From NCBI RefSeq assembly GCF_030269325.1, contig NZ_BSTD01000006.1:744001-808000 (forward strand): a DNA stretch of 64,000 nt, read 5' to 3'. Of this stretch, positions 17,084 through 24,384 are shown piece after piece. This stretch comes from Amycolatopsis sp. NBRC 101858. GTDB lineage: Bacteria > Actinomycetota > Actinomycetes > Mycobacteriales > Pseudonocardiaceae. Each line of letters begins with the position of its first letter. Position 1 is the stretch's first letter. The position numbers and the translations under genes were made by a program. Under the pieces are notes generated by a model. It ran no database searches. It was not told the DNA's origin and saw only the letters and a list, made by a program, of their open reading frames with translations.

Positions 17084-17113
17084 CCCCGAATTCAATGAGT
17101 GTTGAATTCGGGG
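17084..17113. promoter_or_regulatory. Perfect 12-bp inverted repeat between trpE and tetR
   Basis: CCCCGAATTCAA (17084-17095) and TTGAATTCGGGG (17102-17113) are exact inverted copies around a 6-bp spacer. The size and position suit a TetR operator in the divergent control region. The right arm contains the -35 of the tetR promoter, so autorepression is likely. The site begins 34 bp upstream of trpE, so an effect on trpE is possible but not shown. Confidence 0.65.
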
Positions 17114-17130
17114 GGTGCGTGCGTCATGAT
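17102..17130 (+). promoter_or_regulatory. tetR promoter
   Basis: TTGAAT (17102-17107) and CATGAT (17125-17130) are 17 bp apart. The expected start of transcription is at about 17137, the GTG of the tetR gene. The GGAGGG at 17131-17136 is too close to that GTG to act as a ribosome-binding site, so a leaderless mRNA is the simpler reading. Confidence 0.45.
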
Positions 17131-17136
17131 GGAGGG

Positions 17137-17742
17137 GTGAGCACCACCGAGCCTACTTCGCGACGCCGCGGCCGGCGCCCCGCCGGCCAGGACACCCGCA
17201 CGGCGCTGATCGAAGCCGCGCGGGCCGTGTTCGCCGAAAACGGCTACGACGGGGCGACCGTGCGCGCGATCGCCACCCGCGCGGGCGTCGACGCGGCCAT
17301 GGTCAACCACTGGTTCGGCGGCAAGGAAGGCCTCTTCGCCCAGGCGGTGCTCAAGCTGCCGTTCGACCCGCTCGAACTCCTGGAGATCCTCCGCGACGGC
17401 CCGGACGAGGAGCTCGGCGAGCGGATCGTGCGCACCTTCATCACCCGCTGGGACGGCGCGGGCGGCGGCGTGTTCGTGGCGCTCATCCGCAGCGTCACCG
17501 GCCACGAGCAGGCCGGGCACGTGCTGCGCGACTTCTTCCAGAAGTTCTTCACCGCACTGATCTCCTCGATCGGCGCGGACGACGTCTCGCTGCGCATGAC
17601 GCTCTGCGCGTCCCAGATGGTGGGCATGGGCATGATCCGGTACGTGGCCAAGTTCGAGCCGTTCGCCACGGAGGAGGTCGAGGTCCTGGTGCGCGCGGTG
17701 GCACCGAACCTGCAGCGCTACCTCACCGGGGAGATCGGCTGA
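17137..17742 (+). CDS. TetR-family repressor (TetR_C_17-like)
   Basis: A 201-residue one-component regulator. The N-terminal HTH runs from about residue 22 to 65 (ALIEAARAVFAENGYDGATV, then RAIATRAGVDAAMVNHWFGG with the recognition helix). The ligand domain is all-helical. It is clearly related to the TetR at 22028-22624 over the whole length (shared GYDGATVR, xxMVG/MMGxxxxRYVxK segments). It probably binds the 12-bp inverted repeat in front of its own gene. Ligand and target are unknown. The GTG start fits a leaderless transcript. Its last 20 bp overlap the opposing membrane protein gene. Confidence 0.88.
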   Translation: MSTTEPTSRRRGRRPAGQDTRTALIEAARAVFAENGYDGATVRAIATRAGVDAAMVNHWFGGKEGLFAQAVLKLPFDPLELLEILRDGPDEELGERIVRTFITRWDGAGGGVFVALIRSVTGHEQAGHVLRDFFQKFFTALISSIGADDVSLRMTLCASQMVGMGMIRYVAKFEPFATEEVEVLVRAVAPNLQRYLTGEIG

Positions 17743-18682
17743 CCCGCTCCCGGATCGCGTGGACGGCCAGGACGTACGGGCCGTCCACGGTTCCCACGAC
17801 CATCGCCTTGCCCCAGCCGCCGACCCAGGCCTGCTTGTTCTTCCAGCCGGCCGACGGCGACAGCCGGAGGAGCGCCCAGGAGCGGCGGAGGGCGACCGCC
17901 GTCCCGTCGCGGAACTCCGCGTCCAGGTACCGCCCTTGGCTCCCTCCCAGCTGGTCGTCGGTCACGCCGGCCCGCCGCCATCCGGTGCGCTCGACGGCCC
18001 GGATCCGGCGCCGCCAGCCGGCCGCCAGCCCGATCGAGAACGGCAGGCCGAACAGGGCGGCCAGCATGGGGACCACGCCGGAGCCGAGCAGGACCTGGTT
18101 CTCGTTCTGTTCGTCGGCGGTGCGCACGCGCGCCGGGTCGGCCGGGTCGTAGATGACGATCACCTGCTCGCCGACCTGGTAGGCGCGGTTCGACTCCCAG
18201 ACGAGGTCGTCGGTCCGGTCGCCGTGGCGCACCCGGATGTGCGACGTGCCCTTGCGGTTGTGGAACACGCCGACGACCACACCGGGCTCGTGGAAGCCGG
18301 TGGCGAGCAGGTCGTCAGCGGCCGCCCCGGCCAGGGCGACGCCGGTGAACCCGGCCGCGAACACCACCGCCCAGCCCACGGCGAAGCCCGTCGCGCGATG
18401 GGAAGCCCGGCGCAGGCGGGCGTTCAGTTCCGGGTGGTCACCGTCGGCGGGATCCGCCGCGGGCAGCCACCGGCCGAGGTCCACGGCGGCGGCCGGCGCG
18501 CTGCGGTTCAGAAGCCGCAGCGCGTACCAGCCGAGGGCGGCGAACGGGAGGGAACCGGTCAGGAGGATCGCGTTGCCCGGCAGATCGTCGTCGCCGGCGA
18601 AGAGCGAGTACACCGTGGCCCCTGCGAAGAGTGTGGAAAGGAGCGAAAAGACGACGGAGACGACCACCCAGAATGCCCGCAT
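17723..18682 (-). CDS. Membrane protein with DUF3592-like domain, WLP family copy 1
   Basis: A 319-residue protein with helices at about 5-27, 38-55 and a third near 110-130, and another pair around 195-215. A DUF3592-like beta domain (VVVGVFHNRKGTSHIRVRHG, then VIVIYDPADPARVRT) lies between. After the helices comes a second beta domain starting RTGWRRAGVTDD and ending in AWVGGWGKAMVVGTVDGPY. The short motif RWLPAADPADG recurs in the next two genes as DWLPAPE and AWLPPSD, as does the RTGWR...W(V/A)GGxG layout, so the three look like divergent tandem copies. Function unknown. ATG at 18682. It is separated from copy 2 by 104 bp and overlaps tetR at the 3' end. Confidence 0.75.
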   Translation of the reverse strand: MRAFWVVVSVVFSLLSTLFAGATVYSLFAGDDDLPGNAILLTGSLPFAALGWYALRLLNRSAPAAAVDLGRWLPAADPADGDHPELNARLRRASHRATGFAVGWAVVFAAGFTGVALAGAAADDLLATGFHEPGVVVGVFHNRKGTSHIRVRHGDRTDDLVWESNRAYQVGEQVIVIYDPADPARVRTADEQNENQVLLGSGVVPMLAALFGLPFSIGLAAGWRRRIRAVERTGWRRAGVTDDQLGGSQGRYLDAEFRDGTAVALRRSWALLRLSPSAGWKNKQAWVGGWGKAMVVGTVDGPYVLAVHAIRERVSRSPR

Positions 18683-18786
18683 GGAGTGATCGTAGGGCCG
18701 CTGACCTGCGTGGACGCTGGGAGAAACGGCACACGGCACCGGGGCAACCGAGTGGTGCCGCCAAGCGTGTGGAAAGTGCGCCGCCG

Positions 18787-19323
18787 TCAGGGGTCCGGCT
18801 GCCACCGGTAGGTTTCGGCGCGGGCCCCGAACAGCACCGGGTTGTCGCGCGCCGGCGGGTTCGGGGGCACCAGCACCGTCATCGCCGGCCCGTGCCCGGC
18901 GACGATCGCCGGCAGGTCCGGCCGTTCCGCCAGGGCTCGCACCGCGAAGCCGGCTTGCCAGGACCGGAGGGCGATCCGGCTGCCGTCCGCGAAGCGCACG
19001 GCGATGGCGGCCGACGTGTCCGCCCTCGAGCGCAGCCCGGCCACGGTGACGACCGCACTCCGCCAGCCCGTCCGGCGTGCCGCCTGCGCGCGCCGGTCCG
19101 CGACGAAACCGCAGTAGCCGCCGTACGCCGCGATCGCCGGGCCGATGACCATGAGCGGCACCTGGCCGCTGACCACGCACGCGACCGCGACCAGGATCTC
19201 CAGGACCAGGAACGCCGCCAGCCGCCGGAACCGCCGCTCCAGCGCGGCCGTGCCGTGGGCGGACCACTCCGGTGCGCTCTTTTCCGGCGCCGGCAGCCAA
19301 TCCGCGTCGACGCGGGTCTTCAC
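18787..19323 (-). CDS. Membrane protein, WLP family copy 2
   Basis: A 178-residue protein with the DADWLPAPE motif near its start, two membrane helices (LAAFLVLEILVAVACVVSG and PLMVIGPAIAAYGGYCGFV), and a C-terminal beta domain. That domain reads RTGWRSAVVTVAG, RADTSAAIAVRFADGSRIAL, and ends in VAGHGPAMTVLVPPNPP. The RADTS and PPxxP segments match copy 3 closely. It lacks the DUF3592-like part seen in copy 1. The GTG start at 19323 overlaps the stop of copy 3 (GTGA), so the two are co-translated and may form one complex. Function unknown. Confidence 0.75.
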   Translation of the reverse strand: MKTRVDADWLPAPEKSAPEWSAHGTAALERRFRRLAAFLVLEILVAVACVVSGQVPLMVIGPAIAAYGGYCGFVADRRAQAARRTGWRSAVVTVAGLRSRADTSAAIAVRFADGSRIALRSWQAGFAVRALAERPDLPAIVAGHGPAMTVLVPPNPPARDNPVLFGARAETYRWQPDP

Positions 19324-20102
19324 GGGACGCGGGGCTCGCGGGCCCCGACCGGCACGGCGTAGGGCCACTGGCCGGGCTCCTCCGGCGGGAACAGCACGAC
19401 CATGAAGCGGCCCGCCCCGCCGACCCAGACCTCCTGCGAGTGCGCGTGTCCCCGGGCGCCGACCAGGTGCGTCGAAGCGACGGGGTACAGCAGGATCCGG
19501 CTGTGGTCGCGGTAGCGGACACTGACCTTGCTGGTGTCCGCCCGGCCCGACGGCGTGAAGACCAGGACCTCGGCGGCGCGCCAGCCGTCGGCGACGACCG
19601 CGGCGTGCCGCTTGCGCCATTCGATCGCCGAGTCCACGAAACACAGGATGCCGATGACCGCGCCGGCCAGCACGAGCCCGAGCATGATGCCGCCCGCGCC
19701 CGCCGGGACGTGTTCGCGCGCGGGTAGTACCCCGGCGGCCGTCACCACCGCGATCACGGCGACGCCCACCAGCACACCGAAGAGCCAGGCCCGGGTGCCG
19801 TAGTCCCACAGCCGTTCGGTTTCGACGTCGAGGTCGAAGCGGGCCGTCGGGCGGCGGCCGTCCGACGGCGGGAGCCAGGCGTCCGGCTCGTGCTCGGGCG
19901 CCTCTTCCTTGCCCATCCACGACAACGTGAACGCGTACAGCAGCGTCAGGAGGGCACTCGCGCCCCCGACGACCGCGAGCGTCAGGAACCGGCCGAGGAC
20001 GAGCAGCACGACGAGCACCGCGACCACGAGCGCACACCACAGCCCCAACGCGACGCGGCAGCCCGTCGAACCCGGGACGGCGCGGTCATCCCCCGACCCC
20101 AT
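19320..20102 (-). CDS. Membrane protein, WLP family copy 3
   Basis: A 260-residue protein with four predicted helices: about 18-37 and 41-62, then after the PDAWLPPSDGRRP motif another pair at about 107-125 and 138-158. The C-terminal cytoplasmic or exposed beta domain starts ADGWRAAEVLVFTPSGRADTS and ends EVWVGGAGRFMVVLFPPEEP, matching copies 1 and 2. It has the helix pair that copies 1 and 2 carry in part, and may be the ancestral form. ATG at 20102, 21 bp after the DUF1304 gene, so it is probably the distal part of the hisF-hisI operon. Function unknown. Confidence 0.75.
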   Translation of the reverse strand: MGSGDDRAVPGSTGCRVALGLWCALVVAVLVVLLVLGRFLTLAVVGGASALLTLLYAFTLSWMGKEEAPEHEPDAWLPPSDGRRPTARFDLDVETERLWDYGTRAWLFGVLVGVAVIAVVTAAGVLPAREHVPAGAGGIMLGLVLAGAVIGILCFVDSAIEWRKRHAAVVADGWRAAEVLVFTPSGRADTSKVSVRYRDHSRILLYPVASTHLVGARGHAHSQEVWVGGAGRFMVVLFPPEEPGQWPYAVPVGAREPRVP

Positions 20103-20123
20103 TCCCCCAGCGTACGCGGGGGA

Positions 20124-20486
20124 TCAGCGCGAGAGAAGGAGCGCGATGAGCGCCAGCGCGCCCGGCAGCACCTGCACGAAGAGGATGCGCTTGTTCGCCG
20201 TCGCCGCGCCGTAGAGGCCCGCGACGATCACGCAGACGATGCCGTACAGCTTGAGCTGGAAGCCCGTCGGGTCGCTCGCGATGAGACCCCACACGAGCGC
20301 GAGCGCCAGGAAACCGTTGTACAGCCCCTGGTTCGCGGCCAGTGGCGCGCTCTCCTTCGCGAACTCCTCGGTGGTGCCGAAGGCCGCGCGGGCCCGGGGC
20401 GTCGTCCAGAGGAACATCTCCAGGACGACGATGTAGACGTGGATCAGGGCGACCAGCCCGACCAGGACGTCGGCGACGATTGTCAC
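20124..20486 (-). CDS. DUF1304 small membrane protein
   Basis: A 120-residue protein with four helices and the family hallmarks ALIHVYIVVLEMFLWTTPRAR near the N-terminus and ANQGLYNGFLALALVWG in the middle. DUF1304 proteins are integral membrane proteins with no established role. The GTG start overlaps the hisI stop (GTGA), so it is co-translated with histidine genes, although nothing suggests a role in histidine synthesis. Confidence 0.85.
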   Translation of the reverse strand: MTIVADVLVGLVALIHVYIVVLEMFLWTTPRARAAFGTTEEFAKESAPLAANQGLYNGFLALALVWGLIASDPTGFQLKLYGIVCVIVAGLYGAATANKRILFVQVLPGALALIALLLSR

Positions 20487-20845
20487 GCGTGCTCTTTCTC
20501 ATCGGCGAGGAGCAGGCGCTCTTCGGTGTCGAAACAAGTGTGCGTGCCGGTGTGACAGGCCGGGCCGGTCTGGTCGACGCGCAGCAGGACCGTATCGCCG
20601 TCGCAGTCGATCCGCACCTCGCGGACGTGCTGGTAGTGCCCGGACGTCTCGCCCTTGACCCACAGCTTCTCCCGGCTGCGCGACCAGTACGTGCCGCGGC
20701 GGGTGGCGAGGGTGGCGGCGAGCGCGTCGTCGTTCATCCAGGCCATCATCAGCACGTCCGAAGTGGCGTGCTCGACGACGACCGCGGCGATCAGGCCGTC
20801 GGCGTTGCGCTTGAGGCGCGCCGAGACGGCCGCGTCCAGGGTCAT
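20483..20845 (-). CDS. hisI: Phosphoribosyl-AMP cyclohydrolase
   Basis: Opens the adenine ring of phosphoribosyl-AMP in the third step of histidine synthesis. The 120-residue protein is the single-domain form, without the HisE pyrophosphatase. It has MMAWMNDDAL, YWSRSREKLWVKGETSGHYQ, and the metal-binding cysteines in RIDCDGDTVLL and GPACHTGTHTCF. ATG at 20845 overlaps the stop of the upstream membrane protein gene (ATGA). hisE and hisG are not in the window. Confidence 0.97.
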   Translation of the reverse strand: MTLDAAVSARLKRNADGLIAAVVVEHATSDVLMMAWMNDDALAATLATRRGTYWSRSREKLWVKGETSGHYQHVREVRIDCDGDTVLLRVDQTGPACHTGTHTCFDTEERLLLADEKEHA

Positions 20846-21219
20846 GCCCGTACTCCCAGGAGGTGCCGCTTCACCGGCATCGAGTTGAACAGGACGAACG
20901 CGTAGCCGTACCCCGCGAAGGACAGGCCGGAGAACAGCTTGTTCCACCACAGCGCGGCGGCGAGCAGCAGGAACGCGTGCAGCAGCGCGAACACCACGGT
21001 GATGACGAGCCCGCCGATCCGGGCGCTGCCGAGCTTGAGCACGAGCCCGGTCGTCACGACGCCGCCGAGGACGAGCGCGAGCGCGGGGATCCGGAAGATC
21101 GCCAGGCCCGACCCGGCACCGATGACCGGGATGAGATCGAGCAGCGCCCACGCGACCGGCAGCCCGACCAGCAGCGCGGCGACGACCTTGACCTCGACGG
21201 GTGCCTGCCAGGACTTCAT
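20842..21219 (-). CDS. Small membrane protein between hisF and hisI
   Basis: A 125-residue protein with four helices (VKVVAALLVGLPVAWALLDL, FRIPALALVLGGVVTTGLVL, GGLVITVVFALLHAFLLLAA, and a last one around FAGYGYAFVLF). It is coupled at both ends by ATGA overlaps, to hisF upstream and hisI downstream, so it must be expressed with them. No family was recognised. In mycobacteria an unrelated gene (impA) occupies a different place in this cluster. Role in histidine synthesis is doubtful. Confidence 0.75.
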   Translation of the reverse strand: MKSWQAPVEVKVVAALLVGLPVAWALLDLIPVIGAGSGLAIFRIPALALVLGGVVTTGLVLKLGSARIGGLVITVVFALLHAFLLLAAALWWNKLFSGLSFAGYGYAFVLFNSMPVKRHLLGVRA

Positions 21220-21989
21220 CGGATCTCGACCCCGCCTTCGCGCAGCGCGTCCTTGACGTCGCCGATCTTGAGCTGTCCGAAGTGGAACACGCTGGCCGCG
21301 AGGACCGCGTCGGCGCCGGTGCGGACGGCCGGCAGGAAGTGCTCGACCGCGCCCGCTCCCCCGCTGGCGATCACCGGGACCCGCACGGCCTTGCGGACCA
21401 GCTCGATGAGCTCGAGGTCGAAGCCGTTCTTGGTGCCGTCGGCGTCCATGGAGTTCAGCAGGATCTCGCCGACGCCGAGCTCCTCGCCGCGTGCGGCCCA
21501 CTCGACGGCGTCGATGCCGGTGCCGCGGCGGCCGCCGTGGGTGGTGACCTCGAAGCCGGACGCGGTGGGCTCGCCGCCCTCGGGCACCCGGCGCGCGTCG
21601 ACCGACAGGACGATGCACTGGGAGCCGAACCGGCGGGAGGCCTCGTGGAGGAACTCCGGCCGGGCGATCGCGGCGGTGTTGATGCTCACCTTGTCCGCGC
21701 CGGTGCGCAGCAGGCGGTTGACGTCGTCGTTGCTGCGGACGCCGCCGCCGACGGTGAGCGGGATGAAGACCTGCTCGGCGGTGCGGCGGACCACGTCGTA
21801 GGTGGTCTCGCGGTCGCCGGAGGACGCCGTGACGTCGAGGAACGTCAGTTCGTCGGCTCCCTCGGCGTCGTAGCGCCGGGCCAGCTCGACGGGGTCGCCG
21901 GCGTCGCGGAGGCCGGCGAAGTTGACGCCCTTGACGACCCGGCCCGCGTCGACGTCGAGACAGGGGATCACCCGCACCGCGACAGACAT
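21216..21989 (-). CDS. hisF: Imidazole glycerol phosphate synthase, cyclase subunit
   Basis: With HisH it turns PRFAR and ammonia into imidazole glycerol phosphate and AICAR. The 257-residue TIM barrel has the catalytic Asp in RVIPCLDVDAGRVVKGVNF (about residue 11), LTVGGGVRSNDD, the second catalytic Asp in VLSVDARR, and ILLNSMDADGTKNGFD. ATG at 21989 is preferred over upstream starts because a -10 (TACGCT) ends 7 bp before it. hisH lies 8 kb away rather than next door. Downstream it is coupled to a membrane protein and hisI. Confidence 0.97.
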   Translation of the reverse strand: MSVAVRVIPCLDVDAGRVVKGVNFAGLRDAGDPVELARRYDAEGADELTFLDVTASSGDRETTYDVVRRTAEQVFIPLTVGGGVRSNDDVNRLLRTGADKVSINTAAIARPEFLHEASRRFGSQCIVLSVDARRVPEGGEPTASGFEVTTHGGRRGTGIDAVEWAARGEELGVGEILLNSMDADGTKNGFDLELIELVRKAVRVPVIASGGAGAVEHFLPAVRTGADAVLAASVFHFGQLKIGDVKDALREGGVEIR

Positions 21990-21996
21990 GCCCACC

Positions 21997-22021
21997 AGCG
22001 TAGTCAAGGGGCATCTAAGCT
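21997..22021. promoter_or_regulatory. Back-to-back -10 elements for hisF and tetR, both leaderless
   Basis: Only 38 bp separate hisF and the divergent tetR. On the minus strand TACGCT (22002-21997) ends 7 bp before the hisF ATG. On the plus strand TAAGCT (22016-22021) ends 6 bp before the tetR ATG. Neither gene has a ribosome-binding site in the gap. The -35 regions would overlap the other promoter, so the two transcripts may compete. Confidence 0.4.
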
Positions 22022-22027
22022 CGGCCA

Positions 22028-22624
22028 ATGGCACGGGCGGGGCGGCGGCCGGGGCAGACCGAGACGCGCGAGAAGATCCTCGACGCGGCGCGGCACCGGT
22101 TCGCCGAGCTGGGGTACGACGGCGCGACGGTCCGCGGGATCGCCGCCGACGCGGGAGTCAACGCGGCCCTGCTGCACCACTTCTTCGGCAGCAAGCAGCA
22201 GCTGTTCGCGGCGGCGATGAACCTGCCGGTGAACCCGGCCGAGCTGGTCCCGGTGATCCTCGCGGGTCCCCGCGAGAGCGTGGGCGAACGGCTGGTGCGC
22301 GCGTTCCTGGCGGTGTGGGCGTCGCCGGAGGGCCGGACGCCGTTCATCGCGATGCTGCGCGCGGCGGCGACGAACGAGCAGGTCGCGCTCATGATGCGCC
22401 AGTTCATCGAGCGCACGGTGCTGGCCGAGGTGGCGCGCGCCCTGGACGTGCCGAAGATCCGGGTGACCGGGATCGCGTCGCAGATGATGGGTGTGGCCCT
22501 GCTGCGGTACGTGATCAAGCTGCCCCCACTGGCGGAGGCGGACGACGAGGAGATCGTGGCACTGCTGGCCCCGGTGGCGCAGTACTACCTCGACGGCCGC
22601 GAAACTGTCGGTCCCCCGCCGTAA
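22028..22624 (+). CDS. TetR-family repressor (TetR_C_17-like)
   Basis: A 198-residue regulator with the N-terminal HTH TREKILDAARHRFAELGYDG ... NAALLHHFFGSKQQLF (about residues 13-60) and an all-helical ligand domain. It is a paralogue of the TetR at 17137-17742. Divergent from hisF with 38 bp between; no clear inverted repeat was found in that gap, so its operator may lie inside coding sequence or elsewhere. Ligand and targets unknown. Confidence 0.87.
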   Translation: MARAGRRPGQTETREKILDAARHRFAELGYDGATVRGIAADAGVNAALLHHFFGSKQQLFAAAMNLPVNPAELVPVILAGPRESVGERLVRAFLAVWASPEGRTPFIAMLRAAATNEQVALMMRQFIERTVLAEVARALDVPKIRVTGIASQMMGVALLRYVIKLPPLAEADDEEIVALLAPVAQYYLDGRETVGPPP

Positions 22625-22695
22625 AATGGAGACCGGGGGCTGCGCCACATCGCTCGTTCACGTCCCGGCCATCCGATTCGTCTAGTTTGCCGCGC

Positions 22696-23823
22696 GTGCG
22701 CAGACTTCTCCCGGTGGCCGTGGCCGCCCTCGCCCTGCTGACCGCCGTCCCCGCTTCCGCCACCCCTCGCAATCCGTCGCCGGTGGTGCAGACCGAGACG
22801 TTCGCCGAGCCCGCCGACGCCGACGACCCCGCCATCTGGGTCCACCCGCACGACCCGGCGCGCAGCGTCGTGCTGGGGACGCTGAAGGAGGGCGGGCTGG
22901 CGGCGTTCGACCTGAACGCGCGGACGCTGCAGCGGGTCCCGGCCGGGCCGGGCGGGCGGTTCAACAACGTCGACGTCGTCGGCGACCTGGCCGTGGTCAG
23001 CGACCGCGGCCGCGACCGGATCCGGGTGTACCGGATCGACCCGGACGCCCCGCAGGTGCTGCGGGACGTGACCGACCCGGCCGCCGCCCGGGTGTTCCCG
23101 GAGTCCGAAGTGGACGAACAGCGCACCGCGTACGGCCTGGCGGCGGGCCGCGACCCGGTCACCGGGATCCGCTGGGTGGCGGTGACCCGCCGCCACGAGA
23201 CGCGGGTGGCGCTGCTGCGGCTGGTCGACAAGCCGGGCGGCGTCGGCACGGCTCCGCTCGCGACGATCGACCTGCCGTCGTCCTTCCGGCTGCCGAACGG
23301 GGTGTCCTGGTCGCCGTGCGAGGAGCCGGGCGAGCGGCCGCAGCTGGAGGGCTCGGTGTTCGACGGCCGCGTGCTCTACACCGCGCAGGAGGACGTCGGG
23401 ATCTGGCGGATCCCGCTCACCCCGGCCGGCTTCGGGCGTCCCGAGCTCGTCGACCGGGTGCGTTCGTACGGGGTCCCGTCGCGCTGGGACGACGTCGCCG
23501 AGGAGTGCGTGCCGTCCGGGGCGGATCCGGGCTTCGGCGGCCAGTGGCTCGAGGCCGACGCCGAAGGCCTGGCCGTCGCGCACGGCAAGCTGTTCGCCTC
23601 CAGCCAGGGCGACTCCCGGTTCGTCGTGTACGGCCCGCACACCCGTGACCTGCGGATCGTCGCCGACCGCGGCACGGACTCGGTGGAGCATTCGGACGGC
23701 TCGGCGATCAGCACGGCGTACCTCGGCCGCCGGTTCCCCCACGGCCTGCTGGTGGTCCACGACGGCGAGCGGGGCGACGCGGGAACCGGCTTCGCCTTCC
23801 TGCGGCTGGAGGACGTTCTGTAA
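22696..23823 (+). CDS. Secreted beta-propeller phytase
   Basis: Hydrolyses phytate to lower inositol phosphates, releasing phosphate outside the cell. The 375-residue protein starts with a Sec signal peptide (VRRLLPVAVAALALLTAVPASA, cleavage after ASA). The 3-phytase propeller shows ADDPAIWVHPHDP, GGRFNNVDVV, VVSDRGRDRI, and late acidic repeats EADAEGLAV and SVEHSDGSA that bind calcium. GTG 22696 is the best start; TTG 22687 is possible. No promoter was picked out in the 70-bp gap after tetR. An unrelated secreted lactonase-like propeller is less likely given the DDPAIW opening. Confidence 0.85.
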   Translation: MRRLLPVAVAALALLTAVPASATPRNPSPVVQTETFAEPADADDPAIWVHPHDPARSVVLGTLKEGGLAAFDLNARTLQRVPAGPGGRFNNVDVVGDLAVVSDRGRDRIRVYRIDPDAPQVLRDVTDPAAARVFPESEVDEQRTAYGLAAGRDPVTGIRWVAVTRRHETRVALLRLVDKPGGVGTAPLATIDLPSSFRLPNGVSWSPCEEPGERPQLEGSVFDGRVLYTAQEDVGIWRIPLTPAGFGRPELVDRVRSYGVPSRWDDVAEECVPSGADPGFGGQWLEADAEGLAVAHGKLFASSQGDSRFVVYGPHTRDLRIVADRGTDSVEHSDGSAISTAYLGRRFPHGLLVVHDGERGDAGTGFAFLRLEDVL

Positions 23824-23889
23824 ATACTTCTCAGACCCGTGCATCAGCCCGGCCCCCTCACGCGTCCATGGGGTGACGAAGGGACGTGC

Positions 23890-24384
23890 GTGGGTTTCGA
23901 AGAGTTCGTGGCGGAGCGGCTGGACGGGCTGCTCCGCTACGCGACCGTCCTGACGGACGACCCGCACCTGGCGCAGGACATCGTCCAGGACGTGCTCCTG
24001 CGCGCCCAGCAGCGGTGGGACGGCATCGACCACCCGCCGACGTACGTGCGGCGGATGGTCACCAACGAGTACCTGTCGTGGCGGCGGCGGGCGGTGCGGC
24101 GGGTGGTGCCCAGCAGTCACGACGTCCTCGACGCGCTCGGGCCGCCGGCGGCCGACCCGGCCGCCGCCTACGACGAGCGGGACGCGATGCTCGGCCTGCT
24201 CGCCACCTTGCCGCGCAAGCAGCGCGCCGCGGTCGTGCTGCGGTACTACGAGAACTACTCCGACGCCGAGATCGCCGCGGTCCTGCGCTGCGGCGCCTCC
24301 ACCGTGCGCAGCCAGATCTCCCGCGCCCTGACGACCCTGCGCCGGGCCCCGCACGCCACGACCCTCACCGGAGCCCCCGAATGA
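23890..24384 (+). CDS. SigE-family ECF RNA polymerase sigma factor
   Basis: A 164-residue sigma-70-like factor of the actinobacterial SigE/ECF family. Region 2 is FEEFVAERLDGLLRYATVLTDDPHLAQDIVQDVLLRAQQRW (starting near residue 3), and region 4 is LPRKQRAAVVLRYYENYSDAEIAAVLRCGASTVRSQISRAL. GTG at 23890 follows GAAGGGA with 5 bp spacing. The next gene overlaps as ATGA and encodes a one-helix membrane protein, probably its anti-sigma or sensor partner. The regulon is unknown. Confidence 0.9.
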   Translation: MGFEEFVAERLDGLLRYATVLTDDPHLAQDIVQDVLLRAQQRWDGIDHPPTYVRRMVTNEYLSWRRRAVRRVVPSSHDVLDALGPPAADPAAAYDERDAMLGLLATLPRKQRAAVVLRYYENYSDAEIAAVLRCGASTVRSQISRALTTLRRAPHATTLTGAPE

